In this document: positions 27,401 to 34,874 of the stretch, in pieces
Layout: every line of letters begins with the position of its first letter
Position numbering within the stretch: the first letter of the stretch is position 1
Assembly (NCBI RefSeq): GCF_026262575.1
Contig: NZ_JAPKFL010000013.1
Coordinates: 100,705 to 164,704, forward strand
DNA length: 64,000 nucleotides
DNA from: Streptomyces marinisediminis
GTDB lineage: Bacteria; Actinomycetota; Actinomycetes; Streptomycetales; Streptomycetaceae
Reading direction: 5' to 3'
Notes under the pieces: generated by a model
Database searches by the model: none
What the model was told of the DNA's origin: nothing
The model's input: the letters and a program-made list of their open reading frames with translations, nothing else
Position numbers and translations under genes: made by a program

Positions 27401-27538
27401 GAGGGCGTCGGGGTCGCGTTCGGCCCGCTCGGCGAAGAGGGTCGGCAGGAGCGCGTCGCGCGGGTAGTCGGTGGCCGTGGCGTTCCACCGCCGGACGCGC
27501 TCGGGCACGGCGTGGGCGGGTCGGCTGGTGTGGGGCAT
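24422..27538 (-). CDS. Stand-alone NRPS: adenylation - carrier - thioester reductase
   Basis: 1038 residues from ATG 27538. The A domain (about 20-530) has A3 YTSGSTGTPKG (178-188), A5 NGYGPSE (315-321), A7 YRTGD (406-410) and the catalytic Lys 517 in TSGKVDR. The carrier domain has its phosphopantetheine Ser 575 in LGGTSLL. The NADPH-dependent reductase has TGATGFLG (663-670), S791 and Y823/K827 (YMETK), an SDR-type triad. There is no condensation or thioesterase domain, so one activated acid is released as an aldehyde or alcohol. Aligning by eye to GrsA gives the pocket D-V-Y-W-M-G-G-V-I-K, nearest to valine-type codes as I recall them. It is the core enzyme of the operon. Confidence 0.93.
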   Translation of the reverse strand: MPHTSRPAHAVPERVRRWNATATDYPRDALLPTLFAERAERDPDALALLWPGGSWTYHQLHERVRRTAAHLRARGVDDGDTVAMLLERSPEAVVAALGILEAGAVYLPLDPAHPSARLAMVLEDSGAGHVLARRDATLPDPASSALVTTDEAADHPLPPRDARWTGGRRATDAAYIVYTSGSTGTPKGVVCTHRGLVRFAAADHPSVPGPGERLLATTNPAFDVSCYEFFCTLLNGACLVLPEPDALLDTGALDDTLREQGITVAWLSAGLFHQHAQAAPGMFAGLRCLMAGGDTLSPSAVRAVLDHGRPRYLVNGYGPSENAVISVSHVIEELAPHAELVPIGRPLPDTTAYVVRPDGRLAAVGEEGELWLGGDGVALGYLNAPEKTADRFLPDRFGDDPDGRLYRTGDVARWRADGVLEFLGRRDRQVQLRGFRVELDEVEAVLSTHPGVREVAADVLGEGGGERLGAAVACDPDVDSEALVRRLHDHARDRLPAYMVPARIAATAELPLTTSGKVDRDRLLALLTERDDAADSGGDAPRGPEEEAVARIWRDLLGVDAAGRDDDLFALGGTSLLATRVAAATRRHFGIHPERSTELIRSLLDNATLAAFTARARELADPGAEPAGAADRPDFAAEARLDPALRFTAPEATAEPPGTVLLTGATGFLGVYLIDRLVRAGADRVYCLTRARDATEGARRIAARMRRYGLDASACEEHIVPVPGELAEPHFGLADADWDALARACDLVVHSGTSVNFAYPYQALAPVNVGGTRTVLELAAAHRRKPVHHVSTIGVIAGFGTAGVRHVSEDTPLDHADRLSLGYMETKWVAERLVGEAAKRGLPVAVHRPYEITGTSDRGVWNTDTMMCALFRTIAESGLAPDIPLPLDFVPVDYTADVITRVITHEKPDGRVYHITNPRDARLDLLVERLRAMGYRVETVPYPTWLEAVARWTAEDPEHPMAPYVPMLTEPAHGAGMSVKEMYFAGTFPGFDRDNTERATAGGGPECPPVDAHLIDLNLRYLRDVGYLPPPEARAPAH

Positions 27539-27622
27539 GGGGGAGCCTTTCGGTGATCGGGTGTGACGGGGGCGGACCGGCGCGGCGTCGGCGGACCGGC
27601 GCGGCGCCGGCGGGGCGGCCGG

Positions 27623-28642
27623 TCAGCCGGTGAGCAGGACCTTGCCGGTGCGGCCCGGCCGCGCGGCGTGTTCCAGGGCGAGGGCGTAGGAGTCGAGGTC
27701 GTAGCGGGCGGCCACCTCCAGGCCCGGGAGCCCGGCGGCCACCGCGGCGACCACGTCCCCGGTCACCCGCCGGACCGCCGGCTCCCCCCGCCGCTCCAGC
27801 CGCTCCAGCCGCTCGGGCAGCCAGAACCCGCTCACCCGCGTCCGGTGGAAGATCAGCGCCTCGGGCGGCACGGGCACCGGCCGGCCGGAGAGCAGGCCGT
27901 AGGAGACGAACCGTCCGCCGGGGCGCACACCGCGCAGGGCGGCGCCGCCCACGGACCCGCCCACGGCGTCCAGCGCGGCGTCCACCCCGCGGCCCTCCGT
28001 GGCCTCCCGGACGCGTTCCGCCAGCTCCGTACCCGTCGGGGCCGGCAGCGGGACGGCGTCCCCGCCCTCCAGCGGGGCGACCTGCTCCGCCCGCCGGACG
28101 GCGGCCAGGCAGCGGAGGCCGCGGCGGCGGGCGAGCCGGGCGGTCATGCGGCTGACGGCGGACGCCCCGGCGGTCAGCAGCACCGAGTCGCCCTCCCGGA
28201 GCGCGAGGTCGTCCAGCAGGAGGTGGGCGGTGAACGGGTTCACGGTGAGCTGGCAGGCGGCGTCCAGGGGCATGCCCTCGCCCACCGGCAGGACGGCCGC
28301 GGCGGGGGCGCAGACGTACTCCTGCCAGGTGCCGTCGGCGGCGACGGCCACCCGGGTGCCGGGCGGCGGCCCCGCCGTACCCGGCCCCAGGGCGTCGACC
28401 ACCCCGGCGCCCTCGAAGCCGGCGGCGGCGACCGGGGCGCCCCCGCCCGGCCCGTCGGAGCGGGGGGCGAAGGCGGCGCGGCGGCCGTAGCGTCCCTGGA
28501 CGAACAGCAGGTCGGAGGGGTTGACCGGACGCGCCGTCACGCGTACCCGCACCTGCCCGGGGCCGGGGGCCGGGCACGCCACCTCCGCTCGCCGGAGCAC
28601 CCGGGCGGGGTCGCCGTGGCGCGCGAACACCAGCGCCCTCAC
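27623..28642 (-). CDS. MDR-superfamily oxidoreductase, 2-enoyl thioester reductase (MECR)-like
   Basis: 339 residues from GTG 28642, whose GTGA overlaps the stop of the HisF-like gene, so translation is coupled. It has the GroES-like N-terminal domain ([15 protein letters not shown]) and a nucleotide-binding domain. It resembles mitochondrial-type trans-2-enoyl-thioester reductase in [19 protein letters not shown] and [20 protein letters not shown] followed by SGFWL. Zinc ligands of classical alcohol dehydrogenases are absent. The canonical nucleotide-loop A-x-S-x-V-G is altered (TAGASAVSR), so cofactor binding may be modified. A role in reducing a C=C in the product is plausible but inferred. 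Confidence 0.8.
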   Translation of the reverse strand: MRALVFARHGDPARVLRRAEVACPAPGPGQVRVRVTARPVNPSDLLFVQGRYGRRAAFAPRSDGPGGGAPVAAAGFEGAGVVDALGPGTAGPPPGTRVAVAADGTWQEYVCAPAAAVLPVGEGMPLDAACQLTVNPFTAHLLLDDLALREGDSVLLTAGASAVSRMTARLARRRGLRCLAAVRRAEQVAPLEGGDAVPLPAPTGTELAERVREATEGRGVDAALDAVGGSVGGAALRGVRPGGRFVSYGLLSGRPVPVPPEALIFHRTRVSGFWLPERLERLERRGEPAVRRVTGDVVAAVAAGLPGLEVAARYDLDSYALALEHAARPGRTGKVLLTG

Positions 28643-29445
28643 GGCCCGTGCCCCTCTTCGGGCGCGGTGCCGCGCAGCGCCTCGCCGAGCGCGGCGATCG
28701 TCGTCCGCCCGGAGTGCACCAGCTTGTTGACCAGGACGTAGGAGGCGTCGCCCGCGTCCAGCGCGGCGACCAGGTGCTCGGCCGCGCCCGCGCCGCCGGA
28801 GGCGATCACCGGCAGGCCGCAGGCGCGGGCCACGGCGCCGGTCAGCTCCAGGTCGTACCCGGCGGAGGTGCCCTCCTGGTCCACGCTGTTGGCGAGGACG
28901 GCCGCCAGCCCGAGCTCGCCGTACCGGCGTGCCACGTCCGTGGCCTGGAGGCCGGTGCGGGTGTCGCCGCCGTGGACGAGCACGCGCCACCCGCCGCGCC
29001 CGTCGGCCGCGCAGTTGAGGACGCCCAGGAGGCGGTGGCCGCCCAGCTCGGTCGCCGCCGAGGCGACGAGGTCGGGCTCCTCGGCCATGCTGGTGCTCAC
29101 CGAGACCTTGGCCGCGCCCGCCGCGAGCAGCTTCTCGCAGGCCGCGAGCGAGGTCAGGACGCCCTGTTGGACGGAGACCACCGGAGCGAGCCCGGTCTCG
29201 TCCAGTTCACGCAGCAGGTCCGGCAGGTAGCCGGTGTCCGCCCACGCGTCGAACACGTCCAGGAAGAGCGTGGTCGCGCCGTCGCGGGCGTAGCTGCGGG
29301 CGATCTCGGCGACGTCCCCGGGGTCGGAGAGCCCGGGGTGGCCGGCCGGTTCGGTGGCCCGCCCCTCGGAGACGTCGATGCAGGGGATCACCGCCTCGGG
29401 CCGCCGGGGGCCGGGGGCCGTGGGGGGTGTGGTGCCGTGCGTCAT
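28639..29445 (-). CDS. HisF-like TIM-barrel protein with altered active site
   Basis: 268 residues from ATG 29445, 3 bases after the preceding stop. The whole chain aligns to imidazole-glycerol-phosphate synthase His[11 protein letters not shown] (D24 equals catalytic D11), [49 protein letters not shown] and [13 protein letters not shown]. Two features differ: the second catalytic acid (D130 in Thermotoga HisF) is N144 in GVLNCAAD, and the first phosphate-binding GGG loop is VQQG. It should therefore not catalyse normal imidazole formation. It sits in a secondary-metabolism operon without HisH, so it is a repurposed homologue; its reaction is unknown. Confidence 0.85.
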   Translation of the reverse strand: MTHGTTPPTAPGPRRPEAVIPCIDVSEGRATEPAGHPGLSDPGDVAEIARSYARDGATTLFLDVFDAWADTGYLPDLLRELDETGLAPVVSVQQGVLTSLAACEKLLAAGAAKVSVSTSMAEEPDLVASAATELGGHRLLGVLNCAADGRGGWRVLVHGGDTRTGLQATDVARRYGELGLAAVLANSVDQEGTSAGYDLELTGAVARACGLPVIASGGAGAAEHLVAALDAGDASYVLVNKLVHSGRTTIAALGEALRGTAPEEGHGP

Positions 29446-29448
29446 CGT

Positions 29449-30723
29449 TCAGCCGCCTTTCACGTCGTGTCGGAGCCGCCGCAGCCGGTCGGCGCCGGGC
29501 GCCAGTCGTTCGGCCACGGCGACGGCGGAGGCCATCGCCGCCTCCTGGGTGTCGATCGGGGTGGTGCAGTGGCCGGCGAGGAGGAGCCCCGGTCGGCCGC
29601 GGGGTGCGGCCAGCCGGTGCCGGGCCCGGGTCGCCGCGGGGGTGGGCAGCGCGGTCCGGAAGGTGGCGCGGGCCAGCTCCCGGCGCGGCCGGCCGGCGCG
29701 GTGGGTGAGCTGGCTGACGAACAGGTCGGCGCCGAACGAGGGCCCGTACCACGTCGTCGTCTCGCTCCAGCCGTCGTGCACCGCGGTGTTGGTGGTGGAC
29801 CACGCCGTGCGGTCGGCCGGCATGCCGAACGGGTCGCGGTGCAGCGCGTAGGTCAGGGTCCGGTACGGGACGGCGGCCAGCTCGGCGCGCAGCTCCTCCG
29901 CCCCGGCCAGGGGGGTGAGCGCCTCGCGGGCGCGGTCCGCGGGCAGGGCCAGCACCACCGCGTCCACGGCGTGGACGCCGCCGACCGCGTCGAGGAGCGC
30001 GAAGCCCTCGCCGTCCGCGGTGACCGCGCGCAGCGGAGCGCCCACCCGCACGGTGGCCGTGCGCAGGTCCCCGGCGAGCGCGTGGACCAGCGCCCCGGTA
30101 CCGCCGCGCAGGTAGGTGACCTCCGGCGGCTCGTCCTCGCGCGGCTCCGGGCCGGCGAACTGGGCGCCCACGGCCCGCGCGGACAGTCCACGGGCCTCCT
30201 GGAGCGTACAGCCGTGGACGGAGGCGGGCAGGGCGTACAGCAGGTCCGCGTGGCCCCGGTCCGGCTCCGGCCACGCCTCGACCAGCTCGCCCAGGGTGAC
30301 GTCCCAGCCCAGCTCCTCGGCCTGCCAGCGCGCGGCCTCCGCCTGGAACCGGGCCAGGGCCCGCCGCACCGGGCCGTCCGGCGTCACCGGCCGCCCCTCG
30401 GCGCCGGGTCCGGCCGGGGAGACCCACGCCGGCTGCGCGTCCCGGGCCCGCGAGAGCGCCCGGGTGGCGGGGGAGGTGACCAGGTCGTCGGCGGTGAGGC
30501 CGACCTCGGCGGCCACGTGGCGCCAGACCGGGAAGGAGCCGGGCGCGGTCTCGCGCACTCCGAGGTCCACCCCGTGCGGGTGTCCGCCGCTCCGGACGGA
30601 CAGCGACTCGGCGTTGCCACCGAGGCGGGGCCGGGCCTCCAGGAGCACGACGTCGTGCCGGCCCTCCAGGAGCCAGGCCAGCGTCAGCCCCGCGAGCCCG
30701 CCGCCGGCGATTCCGACGCGCAT
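29449..30723 (-). CDS. FAD-dependent amine-oxidase/desaturase-like oxidoreductase
   Basis: 424 residues from ATG 30723, chosen over GTG 30738 because GAGGGGG stands about 6 bases before the ATG. The N-terminal dinucleotide-binding motif MRVGIAGGGLAGLTLAWLL is followed by VVLLEARPRLGGN (the E that binds FAD ribose and the R-x-x-GG of flavin amine oxidases, phytoene desaturases and protoporphyrinogen oxidases). The C-terminal FAD motif is LLLAGHCTTPIDTQEAAMASA. The substrate is unknown. It starts just past the stop of the helical-protein gene and ends 3 bases before the HisF-like gene. Confidence 0.85.
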   Translation of the reverse strand: MRVGIAGGGLAGLTLAWLLEGRHDVVLLEARPRLGGNAESLSVRSGGHPHGVDLGVRETAPGSFPVWRHVAAEVGLTADDLVTSPATRALSRARDAQPAWVSPAGPGAEGRPVTPDGPVRRALARFQAEAARWQAEELGWDVTLGELVEAWPEPDRGHADLLYALPASVHGCTLQEARGLSARAVGAQFAGPEPREDEPPEVTYLRGGTGALVHALAGDLRTATVRVGAPLRAVTADGEGFALLDAVGGVHAVDAVVLALPADRAREALTPLAGAEELRAELAAVPYRTLTYALHRDPFGMPADRTAWSTTNTAVHDGWSETTTWYGPSFGADLFVSQLTHRAGRPRRELARATFRTALPTPAATRARHRLAAPRGRPGLLLAGHCTTPIDTQEAAMASAVAVAERLAPGADRLRRLRHDVKGG

Positions 30724-30734
30724 CGCCGACCCCC

Positions 30735-31439
30735 TCACCCGGCGGCCGGGGCGGGCGTGCCGACTTCGCTCACCGCGGCCGTCGGGCCGTGGGCGGCGAA
30801 CCGCCAGAACCCGTCCAGGCTCGCGCGCAGCAGGTCGGCGACGGCCGTCGCCGTCTCCGGCTCGTCACCGTGGCGCAGTCCGTCGTCGACCGCGTCGGCG
30901 GCCAGGTCGAGCAGGTCCCGGGGCAGGGGCGCGCGGTAGCAGGCGCGGAACTCCTCCGGGACGTCGGCGCCGGCCGCGTCCAGGAGCCGCACCAGCTCCT
31001 GGCACACCGGGAAGTAGGCGGCGAAGTCGGTGTGGATCGCCAGCGCGGCGCCCGCCTGGTCGGCGTGCAGCGCCACCCAGGAGAGCGTGCCGGGGAACGC
31101 GAAGGCGTCGAACGTGCCTTCCCGGTAGGGCGCCCCGGCCCGGCGGGTGCCCAGCGCGGCGGCGCACCGCTCCAGCTCCGGGCGGCGGGCCAGCAGGGCC
31201 TGGTGGAGCCGGACGAAGAGCTCCCCGGCCGGGTTGCGCGGGAAGCGGGCCAGCAGGGTCGCGTAGGCGACGGTCTCCGCGTGCAGGCACAGCAGGTCGG
31301 CCTGGACCAGCCGGCGCAGCGCGTCGGTGTCCACCGGCCCTTTCCTGGCGGCGGCGAGCAGGGCGTTGGGCCGCCGCGCGTGTTTTTCGCGCTGCGCGTG
31401 TATCAGGAGATCGGCGCGGCGAGCTGAATGACGCGTCAC
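30735..31439 (-). CDS. Helical protein of unknown function, TenA/heme-oxygenase-like fold suspected (paralogue 2)
   Basis: 234 residues from GTG 31439 with GAAGG about 9 bases upstream. Paralogue of the protein at 23680-24345: shared LRRLV, CLHAE/CHAAE, LLARFP, LSWVAL, HTD (136-138), YF and AGADVPEEF. It has an extra basic N-terminus (RRADLLIHAQREKHARR) and a C-terminal Ala/Pro tail. It is the first gene of the operon, so its promoter must lie in the divergent region shared with the LuxR-type regulator. Possible roles are an oxygenase of the heme-oxygenase-like di-iron class or a non-catalytic partner; neither is shown by sequence alone. Confidence 0.6.
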   Translation of the reverse strand: MTRHSARRADLLIHAQREKHARRPNALLAAARKGPVDTDALRRLVQADLLCLHAETVAYATLLARFPRNPAGELFVRLHQALLARRPELERCAAALGTRRAGAPYREGTFDAFAFPGTLSWVALHADQAGAALAIHTDFAAYFPVCQELVRLLDAAGADVPEEFRACYRAPLPRDLLDLAADAVDDGLRHGDEPETATAVADLLRASLDGFWRFAAHGPTAAVSEVGTPAPAAG

Positions 31440-32030
31440 GGACTACCACCTTCGAAACTCGGGGCGGACAAGCGGAATTCAGGCATGCGCCGGAGAGTTC
31501 CCGCCCCTCTTCACCGCACACCGCGAAATCGCCGGTACCTTGGATACAAGTCCCCGGTACCTGCGCCCTATTCGACGCCACGGGCCAGCGGAAACGGGCG
31601 GAAATGCGGGCCGCATTCGGCAGTTGTGGCGCGGTGCGGCGGGCGGGCGCGGCGGCGGCGCGGGAGCGGTGCGGGCGGACGGGGCGGTGCGGGCACGGGC
31701 AAGACGGTGCGGGCGGACGGGGCGGACCTCCCGCGCGCCGCCCACGCGGCCCGCCTTTCCGGGGGCGGCGAGGGCCGCGCCCGGGCCACGCGTGTGGCCG
31801 GGCGGTGCGGAAAGCCACCAGGAGGAACAACGGGGTCGACGGGTTTTCGGGCTCCGGGCGACGCGGTCGGAATGGCCCGTCCTCGACGCTTCGCCGTGGG
31901 CGCTCCGGGTAAGACACGGACACACCTCACGACGGCCGGGACCGCGGCGTCACGCGGCGCCGTACGTGATCACGAGGACGGCTCACCGCGTGCGCCGTCG
32001 TTTCCGGTGTGCGCGGAAGTGGAGGCACGC
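31440..32030. promoter_or_regulatory. Divergent regulatory region of the NRPS operon and its LuxR-type regulator
   Basis: 591 bp without a supported gene, lower in GC at its left end (31440-31600) than the neighbours. It holds a perfect 21-bp direct repeat at 31667-31687 and 31705-31725, 38 bp apart start to start, reading cggtgcgggcgg at its left part. The repeat is a candidate activator site. No -35/-10 pair was clear enough to assign. Confidence 0.5.
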
Positions 32031-32537
32031 GTGTCCGACGAGCAGCGCCGGTTATCCGATTCCGCGAGACCGGAATCGCTGGAAGAACTCCTCGCGGCGG
32101 TACGGGAGATCGAGCGGCTCCTGCACGAACTCCTGCGGCTGCTGGAGCGGGGCCGGGACGCGGCCCCGGCGCCGCCCGCGGCCGCCCGCGCCCCGGTCGC
32201 CGGGCGCGGCCCCCGGTCCGCCCCTCCCCCGGAGGCACCGGACGGGTCCGACTGGCGCCGGTGTCTGACGCCGCGCGAGAACGAGATCCTCGGGCTCCTG
32301 CTGACCGGGGTGTCCAACCGGGCGATCTCCCGGCGGCTGGGCATCACCGAGCGCACGGTGAAGAACAACCTGCACACCGTGTACCGCAAGCTCGGCGTCA
32401 CCGGACGCGCCGAGACCATCGCGCGCTTCCTCCCCACCACGTCGGACCCCGGCCCGCCGGAGCCACCCGCCCCGCGCCCCGGGGGCCCGCCACCCGGGCC
32501 CGGGGGCCCGCCCGAGCCCCCGGGGGCGCACCGCTGA
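32031..32537 (+). CDS. LuxR-type transcriptional regulator with a TTA codon
   Basis: 168 residues from GTG 32031, with GGAGG at 32021-32025. An N-terminal Leu-rich amphipathic helix (LEELLAAVREIERLLHELL), probably a dimerising coiled coil, replaces the receiver domain. A Pro/Ala linker leads to a complete LuxR/FixJ DNA-binding domain: LTPRENEILGLLLTGVSNRA, ISRRLGITERTVKNNLHTVY, RKLGVTGRAE. A Pro/Gly tail follows. Codon 8 is TTA (32052-32054), the rare leucine codon read by bldA tRNA. Divergent from the NRPS operon, it is its likely pathway-specific activator. Confidence 0.88.
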   Translation: MSDEQRRLSDSARPESLEELLAAVREIERLLHELLRLLERGRDAAPAPPAAARAPVAGRGPRSAPPPEAPDGSDWRRCLTPRENEILGLLLTGVSNRAISRRLGITERTVKNNLHTVYRKLGVTGRAETIARFLPTTSDPGPPEPPAPRPGGPPPGPGGPPEPPGAHR

Positions 32538-32848
32538 CCCGCCCCGGAGGCCCGCCAGGCGCTCCCGCCCGGCCGAGTGGGAGGCCCGCGCCGTGCCGGG
32601 GCCGCGCCGTGCCGGGGCCGCACTCCCGCGCCGCCCACGGGGTCCGCCCGGTCGGCGCCGGCGCGGCGTGGGCCGCTGACGCCGGTTCCGGCCCCGGCGA
32701 TGCGCACCCGCCCGCGGCGGGTCGGTCGTGGGACGTGCGACCTGCGGAGGAGCGAGGGTGGGACCAAATCCGGTCGCGCGAGTGAGGGGCGGCTCGGTAA
32801 GGTTCCGCACGTATAACGCTCCTTACAGCGCCGACTCGGGGGTTCGCC
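32538..32848. other. 311-bp gap between the regulator and the MFS gene
   Basis: It contains a perfect tandem 16-mer (gcgccgtgccggggcc at 32588-32603 and 32604-32619) and, near its end, the TATAAC -10 candidate at 32812-32817. No gene is supported. Confidence 0.6.
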
Positions 32849-34144
32849 GTGCGCACCAGGCCACCACTCAGACCGCTCGACCGCGTCCGCCACTCCGCGC
32901 GGCGGGCCGTCGCGGGGCTGCCACCCGCCTTCTGGTGGCTGTGGACCTCCACGCTGGTGAACCGGCTCGGTGCCTTCGTCGCGACGTTCCTCTCCATGTA
33001 CCTGACCGTCGACCGGGGCTACTCGCCGACGTACGCGGGGCTCGTCGCCGCCCTGCACGGCGCGGGCGGCGCGGTCGCCTCCCTGGGCGGCGGCGTCCTC
33101 ACCGACCGGCTCGGTCGGCGCCCCACCCTGCTCGTCTCCCAGCTCTCCACGGCCGGTTCGGTGGCGCTGCTCGGCTTCATGGAGCACCCGTTCGCCATCG
33201 CCGCCATCGCCTTCCTCGTCGGTGTGGCGAGCAACGCCTCCCGTCCGGCGGTGCAGGCGATGATGGCCGACATCGTCGCCCCCGAGGACCGCATCCGGGC
33301 CTTCGCACTGAACTACTGGGCCATCAACCTGGGGTTCGCGATCTCCGCGACCGCCGCCGGGCTCATCGCCCAGTACGGCTACCTGTGGCTCTTTCTGGGC
33401 GAGGCGAGCCTGACCCTGGTGTGCGCGGTGCTGGTCTTCGTCAAGCTCCCCGAGTCCCGTCCCGAGCGCGGGCCGCTGACCCCCGGCGGCACCGCCGACC
33501 CCCGCGTCACCCTGCGCACCGTGGCGCGCGACGGCCGCTTCATGGGCGTCGTCGCCCTCAGCTTCCTGGTCGCGACGATGTTCATGCAGGCCTACGTCTC
33601 GCTGCCGATCGCCATGAGCCTCAGCGGCCTGACCAGCACCGAGTACGGCATCGCCATCGCCGTCAACGGCGTGCTGATCGTGGCGCTGCAGATCCCCGTC
33701 ACCCGCTTCATCGAGCACCGCGACCCGCGCCGGCTGCTGATCTGCTCCTCGCTGCTGATCGGCTACGGCTTCGGCCTGTCCGCCTTCGCCGACACCCTGG
33801 CGCTGTACGCGCTCACCATCCTCGTGTGGACCCTCGGGGAGATCATCAACTCCCCCACGCAGATGGGCCTGGTCGTCCGCCTCTCGCCCCTGCACGGCCG
33901 GGGGCGCTACCAGGGCGTGTACGGACTGTCCTGGTCCGTGGCCGCCCTGGTGGCCCCGCTGGCCGGCGGCTGGACGATCGACCGGTTCGGCGCCGACACC
34001 CTGTGGACGGCGATGGCCGCCCTCGGCACCCTGACCGCGCTCGGCTACGCCCTGCTCCTGCGCACCACCACCCCGGCGCCGCCGGTACCGAAGCCCGCCG
34101 CCCCCGCGCCCCGGGAGCGGCCCGCCACGCCCGAACCGGCGTGA
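32849..34144 (+). CDS. MFS transporter
   Basis: 431 residues from GTG 32849. Twelve hydrophobic segments, with the MFS motif A between TM2 and TM3 (GGGVLTDRLGRRPTLL) and the drug-efflux-like pattern of DHA1 proteins (MdtH/YdgE-like). A cytoplasmic basic N-terminus and a Pro/Ala tail are present. An AT-rich TATAAC (32812-32817) lies about 32 bases before the start and could be a -10. It may export the product of the adjacent NRPS operon, or be an unrelated conserved gene; distance and separate transcription leave this open. Confidence 0.88.
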   Translation: MRTRPPLRPLDRVRHSARRAVAGLPPAFWWLWTSTLVNRLGAFVATFLSMYLTVDRGYSPTYAGLVAALHGAGGAVASLGGGVLTDRLGRRPTLLVSQLSTAGSVALLGFMEHPFAIAAIAFLVGVASNASRPAVQAMMADIVAPEDRIRAFALNYWAINLGFAISATAAGLIAQYGYLWLFLGEASLTLVCAVLVFVKLPESRPERGPLTPGGTADPRVTLRTVARDGRFMGVVALSFLVATMFMQAYVSLPIAMSLSGLTSTEYGIAIAVNGVLIVALQIPVTRFIEHRDPRRLLICSSLLIGYGFGLSAFADTLALYALTILVWTLGEIINSPTQMGLVVRLSPLHGRGRYQGVYGLSWSVAALVAPLAGGWTIDRFGADTLWTAMAALGTLTALGYALLLRTTTPAPPVPKPAAPAPRERPATPEPA

Positions 34145-34207
34145 CGGCCCACCGCCGGGCACGGGGCCGCCCGGCGGGGCCGCCCGGCGGGGGTCACCGG
34201 ACCGGGG

Positions 34208-34741
34208 TCACCACAGGTCGCCGTCGCGCCAGTCGCAGGTGAGGGGCGCGTCGAGGGACAGGGGCGCTGCCCCGGGGAGGACCAGGACCGCGCCGTCCTC
34301 CTCCGCGGTGCGCTCGGTGCCGTGCGGGGTGAGGGCGTGGGTGGGGCCGCGCCAGGGCAGCCAACCGCGGGCGGTGTAGAAGGGCAGGCCGTCCTCCGAC
34401 GCGGCCAGCGCGCCCAGCTCGTAGGCGGCGCCGACCACCCGTTCGAGCTCGGCCATCACCGCCCCCGCCACCCCGCGACGGCGGAACTCCGCGCGGACGG
34501 CGACGCCTTCGACGTACCCCGTGCGCAGCGCCCGGCCGGCGTGCAGCAGGCGGCGCTGCACCAGCGCGCCGTGGCCCACGAGCGTCCCGTCGGCGTGGGC
34601 GAAGGCGTGCAGGCCGCCCAGGCAGTGCTCCCAGTCGGCGTCCGCGAAGTCGCCGTCGAACGCGTCCACCAGCAACGCGCGTGCCGAGTCCAGCAGTTCC
34701 GCGTCGCAGTGCGCGGTGTGCAGCAGCCGTACCTCCACCAT
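34208..34741 (-). CDS. AAC(2')-like aminoglycoside N-acetyltransferase (GNAT)
   Basis: 177 residues from ATG 34741. It matches the mycobacterial AAC(2')-I family along its whole length: VRLLHTAHCDAE, AFDGDFADADWEHCLGGLHA, ALVQRRLLHAGRALRTGYVE, GVAVRAEFRRRGVAG (acetyl-CoA loop R/Q-x-x-G-x-A region), YELGALAAS, GLPFYTARGWLPWRGPTHAL, DGAVLVLPG and the terminal CDWRDGDLW. These enzymes acetylate the 2'-amine of gentamicin- or kanamycin-class drugs, and chromosomal mycobacterial homologues may have another native role. The gene stands alone next to the accessory block. I leave the symbol empty because subtype needs a search. Confidence 0.85.
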   Translation of the reverse strand: MVEVRLLHTAHCDAELLDSARALLVDAFDGDFADADWEHCLGGLHAFAHADGTLVGHGALVQRRLLHAGRALRTGYVEGVAVRAEFRRRGVAGAVMAELERVVGAAYELGALAASEDGLPFYTARGWLPWRGPTHALTPHGTERTAEEDGAVLVLPGAAPLSLDAPLTCDWRDGDLW

Positions 34742-34874
34742 GGGCGGCACGGTACAGGGGGACGGCGCTCCGCGGCCCCGCGTCGGCGCGTGATGACCGC
34801 GTGTGGGACGCGCCCTGCCCGGTGGGCGCGGGAGGCGCGGTGGAGCGGGGGCGCGGGGGCGCGGGGCTGGGTGG

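Noticed and set aside
24200..27556. 1118-codon plus-strand open frame opposite the NRPS gene
   Set aside because: It mirrors the NRPS codons: with GC-saturated third positions, the antisense frame lacks stops. Its protein is Gly/Arg/His-rich with no domain, and the minus-strand NRPS has all its motifs.
28639..29445. Housekeeping hisF
   Set aside because: A catalytic Asp and a phosphate-loop glycine cluster are changed, and no hisH/hisA/hisI genes are adjacent.
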